A stretch of 64,000 bases of DNA from Mytilus trossulus (lineage: Eukaryota; Mollusca; Bivalvia; Mytilida; Mytilidae), in contig NC_086373.1 of the NCBI RefSeq assembly GCF_036588685.1, positions 51,715,164 to 51,779,163 of the forward strand, given 5' to 3'. A program made the translations under genes and the position numbers. The notes under the pieces are model-generated. The model made no database searches, had not been told where the DNA came from, and saw nothing but the letters and a program-made list of their open reading frames with translations. Shown piece by piece: positions 36,093 to 47,792 of the stretch. How positions within the stretch are numbered: the first letter of the stretch is position 1; the number at the start of each line of letters is the position of its first letter.

Positions 36093-38160
36093 ATGATTAA
36101 ATTCCGACATCATCAGTATGTTACAACAGCATATCTACCAGAGTTTCTACCTACAGACGAAAGCCTAATATGCCAAAATAGTGCAAAACCAACATTAAAG
36201 GATGCTATGGAGTATGAAGGTGCAAGATTGTCTACTTTTGCAACATTCCCATATATTCCTGGTATATATGCAACTAAACTTGCAAGAGCTGGATTCTATT
36301 ATCTAGGGAAAGGTGATGAGGTCGTTTGCTTGAAATGCAAAATTACACATAAAACTGGAAGCGTCATGATTCTCCTTTAGAAATTCATAAGCTAATTTCG
36401 CCGCTTTGTGATTTTATCAAACACACTAAATTCATGGAACATTCCCAAAATATCATAGAAGGCGCTGTTAGCAATGGTGCACATTATAGTCCGAACGAAG
36501 GAACTGCATGCACACATATATTGTGCGACAAAACAAAACAGACGATAAAAAAACACCGTTGCTCAACAGAGCTTAAATGAGCATACTAACGGAACTGAGA
36601 CTCAAAGAATAGACAATACTAACACAATGAAACAAAATTTAAACAGCTTTAAATACGATGTTTCACATACTCATGGCGTAGGGATACAAAATAGTCCCTG
36701 TGGAATAAATCAAAGTTTAAGGAACAACACGAATACTAATATAACAAGAACAGAAGCTTACACAGTTTCTAATAGTTACTCAACTAATAGTACTGACAGC
36801 TTGATCAGAATTTCACAAACAAATTTATCAAATACGAATTGCAGTACTAGCGCATCAAACAACTATTCATCGAGTCAAACATCGGGTAACAATAGCACAA
36901 TAGCTAGTAAAGCTCCACTGGGAGCGAGTGCGATGGGGATTTGTATTGATAACCCAAAGTATCCAAAATATGCAACCAGAATATCTAGACTGGACTCGTT
37001 TAAACATTGGCCTACATACTTGACACAATCTCCAGAGGAAATGGTTACAGCAGGAATCCTTTTACAGGTATATAAATAGTGGTTTATCAAAAGAGAAAAA
37101 AGTATGAGATCCTGTAAATTAAATTTTCTAGCGAAGTCAACTTTAAATAGCAATTAAGATAATATGATCAAAATGTCTTCCTTTATACATGTATTACACA
37201 ATAATTACATTAGATGTAAGTTTCATTATAATACGTTATTCTGATTGGCTAACATGTTATTCCGTAAACAATTGCATCAGACAATAACATTTATCATGCA
37301 TGATGACACGAGGTCCCACAAAAAAGTGCACAGGTGAATTAAATAAAACTGGATAAAAATCGTGTTTTCATGATTTTAGCTAAAAAAAAATGTAATTATA
37401 AGTATTGAATACTTCTTTTTGAAACTTTATAGGGTTGTAAAAGCGTTGACCGTGCGTACATTTTTAGAATGAAGCGCTTCCGCGCTTCATACAAAATGTA
37501 CTTCGGTCAACGCTTTTACCACCCAATAAATTTACAAAAAGAAGCATTCAATTCTTAAATGCAAATAAAATAAAAATTACGTACCGTGTAATTGACCGAG
37601 TATCAGTTGCCGAACAAAATCCAAGTACATGATTTCACACAAACCTCATAATAAGGCACAAAAAAGTCTTATCTGTCTTGTTTAAAAAAAAAAAGAAAGG
37701 GCGTTTTATGAGCACCTTTAAGGTAACAATGTCTCCACTCAAAAAAGATTCAAGTTTAAAAAAAAAATTTAATAATAATTACTATTTTTCAGCATCATGA
37801 TCATGTAACACGTGTATACTTTTGGTCTGAGTTTGAGATGAACAGTGACATACGCAATTTAAGTTTATTTCAGTAGTATTTTAATGCATTAATTAAAAAT
37901 GAGCAACATTTCTATTTATTTCAAAATTTTATATTGAAGGTAATAAAGATCACTGTCGCTGCTTTTTCTTTGGTTGAGGTCTGCGAAACTGGGAACCAGG
38001 AGATCAGCCTTGGACAGAACATGATCGCTGGTTCCCAAACTGTGCTTTTGTGCGAAATTGTAAAGGCGAAAGATTTATACAAGATGTTCAAACAAACAAC
38101 GTACAGGCTCAAATAGTCGAAAAGTTATTGAGTTCATTCATTCCATTTTATATTTTATAG
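36093..38160 (+). pseudogene. Inhibitor-of-apoptosis-like gene with two BIR domains, broken
   Basis: BIR domains are zinc folds that bind caspases or other partners. BIR1 begins in the first frame (RLSTFATFP, then LARAGFYYLGKGDEVVCLKC near 36,280-36,345). It continues only in another frame from W at about 36,354 (HDSPLEIHKLISPLCDFIKH). A second shift lies in an A-run near 36,540-36,552. A Ser/Thr/Asn-rich linker follows, then the BIR2 start (YPKYATRISRLDSFKHWP, QSPEEMVTAG) up to about 37,067. After an intron BIR2 resumes at about 37,927 (DHCRCFFFG, stop TGA at 37,975-37,977, then [20 protein letters not shown]). One zinc cysteine after CRCFF is replaced by F. The tail runs into a family B repeat. 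No RING domain is seen. Two frameshifts, a stop and a lost ligand make this a pseudogene unless the assembly is wrong. Confidence 0.85.
37400..37556. mobile_element. Hairpin MITE within the IAP-like pseudogene
   Basis: Ends AAGTATTGAATACTTC and GAAGCATTCAATTCTT are inverted copies. Inner arms ttgtaaaagcgttgaccg and cggtcaacgctttta pair, as does gaagcgcttccgcgcttc at the centre. It is nearly palindromic and non-coding, and lies in the intron splitting BIR2. Confidence 0.8.
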
Positions 38161-38527
38161 TGTGTCTTTCTATGTTTTGATGTTAGTACACTATTGATCA
38201 GATAAGGGAGAAGGTTTAATCGTTTATTTGTTTGCACCTGTCCTAAGTTAAGAGTCTGATGTTCTGTAGTTGTCGTTTGTTGATGTGGTTCATAAATGTT
38301 GATCGTCTCTTGTTTTTTTTTTTTATAGCTTAGACCGTTGTTTTCCGTTTGAATGTTTTTACACTAGTTATTTTTTAAGGCCCTTTATAACTTGCTGTTT
38401 GGTGTGAGCCAAGGCTCAGTGTTGAAGACGGTACATTGCCCTATAATGGTTTACTCTTATAAATTGTGACTTGGGTGGAGAGTTGTCTCATTGACACTCA
38501 TACCACATCTTCCTATATCTATATGTT
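38140..38527 (-). repeat. Dispersed repeat, family B (reverse)
   Basis: Complement of the family: tttatagtgtgtctttctat, cacttgctgtttggtgtgag-type sequence, ggagagttgtctcattgaca, actcataccacatcttccta. It begins inside the last frame of the IAP-like pseudogene and supplies that frame's stop codon. Confidence 0.7.
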
Positions 38528-39420
38528 AGACATAATGGGTTGTTACAAATGCATTAATGCAAAATGTGCAAAACTTTACAAGCTAAAGTATGTATGTACA
38601 TTACAATTACAGCATCTTTAAATATGTTATTTCACTATGTATTAAATATTTATCCAAAACAAATGCATCTTCGGAATGAAAGCAAAAACATTGATTGTGC
38701 TTGATAATGATTATATTTTTTGATTGTTCATGAAAAAAAAAATATATTTATATTTTTCATTTGCGCCACAATAGTGCGGTGAATAAGGGCAGATTTTTTG
38801 GTATTTAATCTCCCCACCGAACACACGCCTAATATAAAATATCATTCGAAAGAGGAAACCTTGTACTATACTATAACAATATGCCTGTCGCTGTCGTAAG
38901 GACATGATATGGTTACATTTTTTTTTAAATTGGGATCAAAAGTCACCTTTTCAAACCTGTGAAAATTTTGAAGTGTTTCAATTTTGACATTTTTTCTATT
39001 TCTAATCTCTCACGGACACCTGAGTATAAACGGTACTGTTTTGGATTAAGTGATGTTTTTGTTTAAATATATGAATTTCAATCACAAATATTGTTTCACC
39101 CAAAAAAAACGTTTTAATTAAAGGTGGTATTGCACTCTCAGTCACACCATTTGTTCTCTATAGTTAGTAGCCTGAGGTCTGACCATATCAGGCTATATAC
39201 TTGTTAAAATCAAATAGGCACCTATTTCATTAGGTCAATTCAAAAGCTCATCAAATCGGCACATACCGGTATTAAAAGACATTTCGGGATTTTCTTTAAC
39301 CAATACGGTTATGTTTATACTTTATCATTTTAGGAGGTTGAAAGACTTTAATTTTTCAGTACATCGTTCAAATGCATCACATTAGATTGAGGGAAAACAT
39401 AAGTATTTAGTTTGTCACTT

Positions 39421-39865
39421 AGAATGAAATTCAAAACAGTGTAGCTGTGGCCATTGATTGACACATTAAATTCATCCATTGACTGGGACAATTTATGTGA
39501 ACGTTTGTCTGTAACGACCACTGTTCACGACGTACCTGCGATAGATATTTAAACTGTGGGGTCACCAAAGGTTTCTTAACGCCTTTAATTATAAAATAAT
39601 TCGAAAAATTAATCAGGAATAACCTTTATGTTTTGATTTATATAATATATATAAATTAAAACATCGTGTTATTTCTCATTAATTTTTCGAATTACTTTAT
39701 TTATGTGTTGAGAACTTTTGGTGACCCCTTAGTTTAAGTTTCTTTAAAAAGTACATAGTGAGCAGTGGTCGTTACATACAAACGTTCACCTAAATTTTCC
39801 AAGTCGATGAATGAATTTAATGTGCCAATCAATGGCCACAGCTACACTGTTTTGAATGTCATTCT
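39421..39865. mobile_element. 445-bp palindromic hairpin element
   Basis: The left arm (aattcaaaacagtgtagctg, then tggccattgattgacaca) pairs with the right arm (tgtgccaatcaatggccac, then agctacactgttttgaat) along most of its length. The centre is near 39,640 in tatataatatatata. Arms differ at a modest number of bases. Non-coding. Confidence 0.85.
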
Positions 39866-40028
39866 ACAACAATACTGATATATTCTATATATATAGCTAT
39901 ATTTACCACTTTTTATAAAAATTTGGTTCTCTTTTCGATTTATTCTCAAGAAAATATTCCAATGGGTTTACAAATTAATATTTTAGATATACACACTGCA
40001 GTTATTCATAGATACATAATAAAATATA

Positions 40029-41800
40029 ATGTCACGGCTGGTAATCAACACACGCAGAACATTTGGTTCTGCAATGAAAACCGTGAGAGGATTTTCCGGT
40101 TGTGCTTGAGTGGAGTAATTGTCACCGCTTCAAAAGGTATGTACATTTCTAAATCTCAATTTTCTTATTCAACTGATCAAAATATTGAAAATCGGAGAAT
40201 GCTATGCTGTGTTGAATACTTTAACGAAGAAATACATGTATCATTTACTGTTGTACGTTGAGTTCAACTCCTACAAAATCAGTTGTCCCACGAGAAATTG
40301 CCTAAAAAAGTGACATTTCAATTTTGAAATGGTTCTATTTACAGACCTACAAGTTCAATTTTTTTTTTTCAGGCAATGGGTATGAATGTTGTTTTTGACG
40401 GCGTGTGCGCTGTCCTGTGTCGATAGACGTCTTATTAATTCCAAAAACTACAGTTTTTCATTAAGTCATGCGTGAGGGGATCGGTTCTGATTGAGGACAT
40501 CGTGAATGCGTGAGGGGAGGTAAAAGTCATATCTTTATATTCAAGCTATGAGTCGTTGAAACTTACCTAAATTTTGCTACATTGTTCATGAAAAAACACA
40601 TATGTGAGTGTGCTTAAAAAAGTTTATGAGATTGGATTTTGAAATAATTGTAGGAACCTAGGTGTAATAATATGTTTCACGAAGAATAAAGACAAAAAAT
40701 GTTGTCAACGATTTTGTTTTCTTGCTACAAGTAAAACCTAGATCGATTATTTGCCCACATCTGCAAATATGGAGACAGATTTGCAATCCAATATTTAGAC
40801 TTTATTCATATAAAGAATATTTGGTGATTTATTGTATAAATCAAAATATTTAAACAATATCAAATTTTGTGTTTTTGGAATCATCTGTATATCTGCCTGT
40901 GTTGTTTCGAATATTTCGTGATTTTGGGCGAACAGATTTCGTCTAATAGGTGTCGAAGTTTTCATCGACGATATAATTTTCTTAGATATATGTGGTGATC
41001 TCTGTGACGTATATTTGACGACAGGACTACTCCCAGGGGGTTTAGTTAGCTTCGAGGGCGGGGATAACTTGTATCTCCATGGTTTTTTGTAGAGAGTCAA
41101 TTTCAGTCCCCTTTTCCTTTTTCCTTTGAACAATGGCATTTTCTGAATTGAACAAACAATTAATAGTTTGATTTCATTAACTCAGTGATCAGTTAACATC
41201 TATTAAAGTATAAGGATAAATCTGTGCTTTTTAATCAGCATTGATTTGATCACATTTATTGAGTCAACAAAAGTCACAAAGCCAAAGATTAAAAAAAATG
41301 TGTGTACTTCCCCTCACGCATTCACGATGTCCTCAATCAGAACCGATCCCCTCACGCATGACTTCATGGAAAAATGTTGTTTTTGGAATTATAAAGACGT
41401 CTATCAACACCGGACAGCGCACACGCCGCCAAAAGCAACATTCATACCCATTGTCCGAAAAAAATACTAAATTTGAACTTTTAGGTCTGTAAATAGAACC
41501 ATTCAAAATTGAAATGTCACTTTTTTAGGCAATTTCTCGTGGGACAACTGATTTTGTAGGAGTTCAACTCTACGTACAACAGTAAATGATACATGTATCT
41601 CTTCGTTAAAGTATTCACCACAGCATAGCATTCTCCGATTTTCAATATTTTGATCAGTTGAATAAGAAAATTGAGATTTAGAAATGTACATACCTTTTGA
41701 AGCGGTGAAAATTACTCCACTCAAGCACAACCGGAAAATCCTCTCACGGTTTTCATTGCAGAACCAAATGTTCTGCGTGTGTAGATTACCAGCTGTGATG
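40029..41800. mobile_element. Long-inverted-repeat (foldback) element with about 490-bp arms
   Basis: Left arm 40,029-40,522 and right arm 41,305-41,800 are inverted copies. Both contain ggtaatc..acacacgcagaaca, ctcaagcacaaccggaaaat and its complement, and gaggggatcggttctgattg and its complement. The mirrored frames read in each arm (RLCLSGVI...) are the same sequence read twice and not evidence of a gene. The 780-bp centre carries one basic frame on the minus strand. No clear target duplication was found. Confidence 0.8.
40795..41139 (-). CDS. Hypothetical basic protein inside the foldback element
   Basis: A 114-codon frame beginning MPLFKGKRKRGLKLTLYKK. The N-terminal 50 residues are rich in K, R, P and S (PPSKLTKPPGSSP), the rest is mixed, and there is no recognised domain, signal peptide or membrane segment. 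It lies centrally between the inverted arms, with its start about 165 bases from the right arm. It could be a protein the element has carried, a captured exon or chance. I do not recognise it. Confidence 0.3.
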   Translation of the reverse strand: MPLFKGKRKRGLKLTLYKKPWRYKLSPPSKLTKPPGSSPVVKYTSQRSPHISKKIISSMKTSTPIRRNLFAQNHEIFETTQADIQMIPKTQNLILFKYFDLYNKSPNILYMNKV

Positions 41801-41809
41801 TACCCTTAC

Positions 41810-43450
41810 ATCCAATCACAGCGCTCCTAAGTTGGTTTCTTTCACCTGCTTTTGGTATACAAAAGGCAAACCTAAAGCAGAGAATATCTAACTATAACAC
41901 TTTTTTCCTTTAACAGTCAGAACATATATTAAATGAACTATTACATGAATAAAAAGGTTCAAGTTGGTATACTTTTTATTCTTACTCAATCTGAATAAAA
42001 ATAAATATCCTCTTGTCCATACTAATAGACATTTGCGGAAACTACCATACACCTACGATAAGGATTACACTTGCACTAAAAGGTAGCATTTAAATCTTGG
42101 GCTTTCTCAAAGTGTAAAAATGATCTGTCGATCAAAAACAAAGTAATGATAGTGATGTTATCTGTAGTTGAACAACGATTTTTTCTAATATATTTGCAGC
42201 AATGTGTTAGCATTAATTATTGTTTTCGGTGTTATCAATGTTGAAAATGCTGTAATTGTATTCGTACAACTCATTTGATAGAATGAACTATAAATATTAT
42301 TTAAAAAAAAAAATTAACATGAGGCACACAAAATGTTGCAATTATCGTTGCAGTAGCTATTGTAGATTGGGACACTTGCTGAAAAAATTTAGCAATACTT
42401 TTGTAAGGAAAGGTGCAATCAACCATGGAGCATGTTGGCATGTTTATGCTCAGATATACTTTCTCTCTTTTATTTTGTTTTGAAGAGAATGAGGAAATAC
42501 AGCGGACGGGTGTTTTTGAGCTATTTACTCTTCATGAAATTACATGCCGTTCGGTATAATTTTGATTTTTTTTCTGAATAGGACACACACTTTTGTCTAC
42601 GTTTTTGGTATCAGTAGAAAAGAATCACAAATATTCGGAAAAAAAAACCAACTAAAAAAACAATAATCATCTCTATGTCGGAAATATATTTAAGACTGTT
42701 CGCCAGGCTCAGTTGAAATGTAAGAATAAGTGTACTCAAATAGTTAAAATTAAAAAATCTATGTTTTCAACAGAAACATACAGAAATGACAAACGAGTTC
42801 CAAGATGTTTTTTTTTTTACAAATATAATAATAGAGATCTTATGAATCATTAGGTATGGACGTTTTTTTCGCGGTGTCGATAATTAACCCCTATGAACAT
42901 GGATGGGACTGTTATGATCAAAACATGAGCTTTAACCCCTGTTCCGAGACTGGTACTATTTTCATGGAATTGTAATATTGAGTGCACTGACGACGCAGGG
43001 GTCGATCCAGTCATTTACAAAGGGAATTCCAACCCAAGATAAAAAGGGGAGAGCGATCTTATTTCCCTATTCAAAAAGCATTGATCAACAAGAAAGGGGT
43101 GTTCTAACCCCTGAAACAGCCCGTGAACTTTCACTGCGACGTTGTTCATTTCAACACAAAGTTTATACGCAAATCTATTCAATTGACTGTTAAGGATAAA
43201 AATGTAAAAGTGTAGAAGGCGGTAAGAAAATGTTAAAAAAATCACAATCTATTTAAGTCGGCAAGGCTACAGTTGCGGATACAAAGTTGTAATCGTGCAT
43301 AACAATAACGACACCAACATTACTATTTCAAATGAAACAGTTTTTAGAGTATTCCCTGAACAATATTTTTGCTGGATTTCGTATACTTACCATTGCATTA
43401 AAAGTAACATGTTTCGCGGGGAAAGTCTATTGCTCCTGCTGATAATATAT
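41810..43450. other. Intergenic, no gene seen
   Basis: Short frames at 42,256 and 42,978 have no recognisable motif. The stretch near 42,990-43,120 (gcaggggtcgatccagtc, aggggtgttctaacccctg) looks like the edge of an element whose other end I cannot place. Confidence 0.4.
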
Positions 43451-43454
43451 ATGA

Positions 43455-43560
43455 AGACCAGGTGGTCGTGTGGTTTAGCCGGACGGCTGCAGTGCAGGCG
43501 ATTTGGTGTCACGATATCTTAGTAGCATGGGTTCGAATCCGGCGAGGGGAGAACAAAAAA
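43455..43560 (+). mobile_element. tRNA-derived SINE head
   Basis: Perfect RNA polymerase III internal promoter boxes: A box TGGTTTAGCCG (43,471-43,481) and B box GGTTCGAATCC (43,530-43,540). No acceptor stem pairs around them and the sequence runs on into a tail, so this is a SINE rather than a working tRNA. A (TA)n run of about 29 bases (43,609-43,637) follows. The SINE's 3' limit is unclear and may extend to about 43,870. Confidence 0.6.
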
Positions 43561-43606
43561 TTTGCGAAAGCAGATCTAACATTGTTGGGTTGGTGTTTAG
43601 ACGAGT

Positions 43607-43608
<2 letters not shown>

Positions 43609-43637
<29 letters not shown>
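43609..43637. repeat. (TA)n microsatellite
   Basis: Uninterrupted TA dinucleotides of about 14 units downstream of the SINE B box. Confidence 0.9.
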
Positions 43638-43641
<4 letters not shown>

Positions 43642-43879
43642 AAGTCTAAATTGAAAACAACGTTCAAACCTATGATTGCGTTGGATAAAAACCGCAATTT
43701 GTATACGTGTGCATGTAACAAATTTCGTTGTAGAAGGGTCTAAATACAGCACAAACAACATTTTCAAAAAGACCAAAAGAGTGAAAAAATATATTTTAAC
43801 AAAACGCATTTGACTAGCAGGCCGAACAACTAATGTTCTTAAACCCTGCTGACTGCCATTGGCGATTGCCAAAAAAATT

Positions 43880-45310
43880 GATCACAAGGTGTAACAAAAT
43901 AAAAACAATAAACTTGCGGCAAAGATGGTAAACCACAAAATGAGGTGCTAAAATTTGTACACCATATCCGGATTTCGACAATTAATGTCTCTTCAGTGAT
44001 GTTAGGGATCGAAAAGTATTTGGAAGGCCATTTAATTTACCCCAATTTAGGGTAGACTCTTGAATTTTAAAGAGTCAAAATAGGATGAACGGATTATATA
44101 AACCAGAGGGAATATATAATAAAAGCCCAAACGAAATATATATATAGCCGCCACCGCCGCCGCAAGTGGTGACCAGTTGATAGTATATGTGTTGTGAATT
44201 GGGGAAAGTTTCATGTGTGTAGATCCGTTAAGATTTTTGGACAGTTTCCTTTGAATTAATTTCAACTATTCGAATTTAAACAGTGGGCAACGTTTATATA
44301 CATATTTTTCGACAATAGAGGTTCTAACAACGACAAAGTTATTGAGCACATTGAAAAGGCAGAAACGACGGTAATAAGCGTAATTTTAATCACCTATTTG
44401 TCAACTTACAGCCTTTTTAACCCTTATGTGTGTATTTCTATACACGATATTATTATCGTAGAGCAATCTATCTTGTTTTCAAGCTGTGCTGATTTTTCGG
44501 CACAAAATACATTATTTCAGTTACTTTCGCTTGACAGGACGCCAGCACGTCGTATTTCTACATGTTCTAAGTAGGTTACCTGTCAAAAATTTGTACACTA
44601 CGGAGTCAAAAGTAGTGAATGTGAAAATCGTTAATTGCTTTTGTATAACTGACTTTTCCCGGATGTTATGAATTTATAAATGCTTTCGATTTTTTCTTTG
44701 GAGTGGATCTGAACATTCTTTTTTTGAGTATTGTCCTTGATACATGACATTAACATTCTCTCTGCACCAAATGCGCATTTTGACATATTATGTGCCTTCA
44801 TTGATGCTAGATTATTCTTAAGGCAGTTATCCTCAAACATCGCAGCTTTTTATTGATGATTTAGCCTAAGTGTTGATGCCGTTACAAACCCAAATCCAAC
44901 ATTTAGGCAAAACTTTATTTGTAAGTAAGAAAAAGCTATACAAGTTAATATATTATATCATTCGTGTTTAATAATTCAATTGTAATGAATACATACTATT
45001 GATTCCATTTTTTTTCGTGAGAGGAGTTTAATTTTGATATTTATTTTTTTTAACTTTTTTACCCCACAAGTGTTATCTTTGTATTGCTAAATATCAAAAT
45101 GACTACCACCACCATCACAAACTTGTTGGTAGATATAGTGTTCATTGTAAATATTATTTGTTTTATTCTCAAACATATTGGTTTTTTTTATTGCGAATTT
45201 GTGTATTAAAAAGTAAAACGTTTGTTTCTTTGAAACAACAATATATTGTTTTCACATGTACAAGTTTAGCAACTCCAAAAAAATTCAGCTATGAATTTTT
45301 ATCGCTTTTT
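43880..45310. other. No gene seen; fragments of dispersed repeats
   Basis: Around 43,960-44,040 (gtacaccatatccggattt, aatgtctcttcagtgatg) and 44,760-44,830 (gcaccaaatgcgcattttga, gccttcattgatgctag) there are short stretches that look like repeat edges. A (CCG)n run lies near 44,150. No earlier polymerase sequence was recognised ahead of 45,321. Confidence 0.35.
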
Positions 45311-45320
45311 GGTACCCTAA

Positions 45321-45748
45321 CTTTGCAATACCCTCTACGTCGACACCAACTCGATAATATTTGTGGATAAAGGTCATGTAATTAAAAACACAATCTTCCA
45401 ATAGGGAATTTTCTAGGTGAATTAACAAACGAAATTGCAGCCGTATCCAGTGGACCAAATTCATACACCTATAAAACGTTATCTGGAAAAGAGGTATGTT
45501 AAGTTCGCGGATTCTCTTCAGAAAGTGTAACAAATTCGCGCCTCATAAACTTCTCTACCATGAAAGACATAGTATAGAATAAAACGACAAATGCCATCAC
45601 TCTCGTAAATCCTAGAAAGATTTCGAGACTTGGAAGGAAACGTAAACTGTATAATAGGGTTAAAGAAAAAGAATACAAAATGGTGTATACAAAGAGACGC
45701 CTGTTGTTAGATGACCTTCGAACGTTACCATTCGGATATTGTGACTAA
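45321..45748 (+). pseudogene. Polinton/Maverick-like family B DNA polymerase, C-terminal relic
   Basis: Remnant of a protein-primed type family B DNA polymerase, the kind carried by Polinton/Maverick and related virus-like elements. The palm motif reads YVDTNS (45,336-45,353) where YxDTDS is expected, so the second catalytic aspartate is replaced. After a frameshift in an A-rich stretch near 45,385-45,395 the frame continues with LPIGNFLGELTNE and a typical C-terminal stretch ending LPFGY before a stop at 45,746-45,748. Two further in-frame stops occur (about 45,499 and 45,574). It is clearly dead, and only the last part of the gene is present. Two minus-strand small frames face it from 45,804 onward. 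Confidence 0.75.
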
Positions 45749-45803
45749 TAAATATAACTCTCATTTATAACTGTTATCTTTTTTTTATTGTCAATATAAG
45801 TAA

Positions 45804-46100
45804 TCAATATTTTAACCATTTTATAATTGTCTTTTTCTTTTTCTTCAGAGCAGAAACACCTGGAGGTCCGTTAAGTACTCCTGTGTTGTTCTCAGAAAAC
45901 ACCAATCCATTCCCTGTTTGAGTACTGTTGTCTAGTAAGGTATTCTTGGACTGTATGTCAACTTTTCCCCCCTCTGCTGCTGTACTTGCTTCAGTTTGAA
46001 CACGTTCCTCTATTTTAGAGTCATTATCTGCATTATTTGTTGAATCCTTTGACATCTCCTCGAATTGTCTTTTGGAAATCAGTATGAGTTCCTTCGCCAT
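45804..46100 (-). CDS. Small lysine-ended protein next to the polymerase relic
   Basis: A 98-codon frame starting MAKELILISKRQFEEM, with an acidic, Asn/Thr/Ser-rich middle and a basic end (KKKKKTIIKWLKY). No enzyme motif or membrane segment. It starts 16 bases after the stop of the next upstream minus-strand frame and converges with the polymerase relic. That compact layout suggests both small frames belonged to the same virus-like element. Function unknown, and I do not assign a capsid or core role. Confidence 0.45.
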   Translation of the reverse strand: MAKELILISKRQFEEMSKDSTNNADNDSKIEERVQTEASTAAEGGKVDIQSKNTLLDNSTQTGNGLVFSENNTGVLNGPPGVSALKKKKKTIIKWLKY

Positions 46101-46116
46101 GGCACTAAATTTACCC

Positions 46117-46414
46117 TTATGCTGGTTTCACGATGTTTGGTAGAATTTTATTATATCGTATCAGTAGTCTTTTTTTTACTCCGATGGTTTTCTGTCTTTG
46201 AGCCTAATCTAAATATAACGGATCTGTATGGTGCTAGAGCTTTCACTGATTTGGTTTTGTTTGGAAATATACCTTTGTAAATGTTCAGTACAATTTCGGA
46301 TAACAGGTCAATTTGATCTGTGGTAATATGAGACAAAACAGCTTTTCTTTGTTTCGGATTTATCTCGTAAATAAACTTTAAAAAAGTTTTATTTAGTTGC
46401 ATGCGTCTACTCAT
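46117..46414 (-). pseudogene. Small basic protein of the same element, frameshifted
   Basis: Starts MSRRMQLNKTFLKFIYEINP and continues with a helical, basic stretch (RKAVLSHITTDQIDLLSEIV, then FRLGSKTENHRSKKK). At the A-run near 46,168-46,176 the frame breaks. The other frame continues for about 15 hydrophobic residues and ends in KPA before a stop at 46,117. The shift is a single homopolymer lesion. I recognise the general form as a small frame often found in animal virus-like transposons but cannot name its role. Confidence 0.45.
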
Positions 46415-46429
46415 ACTGTAATATTAATA

Positions 46430-46722
46430 GTTATCAAAGGTACCAGGATTATAATTGAGTACGCCAGACGCGCGTTTCGTCTACATGTACAAAGTTGAAG
46501 AGCATTGATTCCAAAAAGTTGTGCAAAATACGGCTAAGGTAATCTATGCTTTGGATAAGAAAATCCTTAGTTTTTCGTAAAATTCAAAGTTTTGTAAACA
46601 GGAAATTTATAAAAATGACCACATTATTGATATTCATGTCAACACCGAAATGTGACTACAGGGCTGGTGATACCCTCGGGGACGAAACGTCTAAACACTA
46701 CCATTCACCTTACGAAGGATGA
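46430..46722 (+). repeat. Dispersed repeat, family F, copy 1
   Basis: Phrases accaggattataattgagta, cgccagacgcgcgtttcgtc, tacggctaaggtaatctatg and gataccctcggggacgaaac recur at 47,368-47,725. This copy lacks an internal stretch present in the second. Confidence 0.75.
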
Positions 46723-47367
46723 CTAAAATATGACATAAATGCACAGGTAATTTTATTGATTGTGACAATATCAAATACATATTTTTCTATATATAGTAGT
46801 GGCCCACAACTTCAACTTGCTTTTTTAAATCGATGTCTTTACAATCATTTAAATCTAAAACAAACAGTCAAGTATAAACTTCACAATTAGTATATCACAG
46901 GTTACCTTGGTAGAAAACAATGAGTTACACTGCGGAAATAACTTAAATTGTTTTTAAATATTCATAAAATTGTAAGCAGGGAAGGTAAGTTTATTTTTTG
47001 TAACGCATTAAGTTGGTAAAACTCGTAACGAAAATTACAAAAAAGGTGAAATGTAGGTTGTAGGGTGCAGTTGGCGGTACTTGACTTAGTACTTTCATTA
47101 TGACAGTATAAACAACAACCTTGCAAGTACATATTAAAAAGACATATTAAGTTATAAATAAACATAGATATGTCCACATTATTAGTGAGACAATTCAATA
47201 CGATACACTGAATCAGGTATACAAAAATGCATATAGCTTATCAAAATGTTCTTTGCTAAAGTACGATTGGTACTTAGTTATGAAACTAGCGTACATCTGA
47301 AAATTACATAAAATACAACCAGTCGAACAATACATCCAAAACTGTCATCGCACAAGACAAATAGTTT

Positions 47368-47725
47368 TCAAAAGTACCAGGATTATAATTTAGTACGCCA
47401 GACGCGCGTTTCGTCTACATAAGACTCATCAGTGACGCTCATATCAAAATATGTGTAAAGCCAAACAAGTACAAAGTTAAAGAGCGTTGAGGATCCAAAA
47501 TTCCAAAAAGTTGTGCCAAATACGGCTAAGGTAATCTATGCCTGGGGTAAGAAAATCCTTAGTTTTTCGTAAAATTCAAAGTTTTGTCAACAGGAAATTT
47601 ATAAAAATGACCACATTATTGATATTCATTTCAACACCAAAGTGTTGACTACTGGGCTGGTGATACCCTCGGGGACGAAACGTCCACCAGCAGTGGCATC
47701 GACCCAGTGGTGTAAATAGTTATCA
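47368..47725 (+). repeat. Dispersed repeat, family F, copy 2
   Basis: Fuller copy, including tacataagactcatcagtga, ccaaacaagtacaaagtt and cagcagtggcatcgaccc. Confidence 0.75.
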
Positions 47726-47792
47726 AAAGTACCAGTACTATAATTTAGTACGCCAGACGCGCGTTTCGTCTACATAAGACTCATCAGTATAC
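47716..47792 (+). repeat. Dispersed repeat, family F, partial copy 3
   Basis: Directly after copy 2 the left end starts again (atagttatcaaaagtaccag through gactcatcag) and then stops, so the family can be tandem. Confidence 0.7.

Noticed and set aside
39923..40261. 112-codon frame with a related frame at 41,503-41,730 on the other strand
   Set aside because: Both are the same inverted-repeat arm read from each side, and the outer part of the first frame lies outside the element. No domain is seen.
43455..43545. A functional tRNA gene
   Set aside because: A and B boxes are perfect, but no acceptor-stem pairing or anticodon arm could be drawn and the sequence continues into a SINE-like tail.
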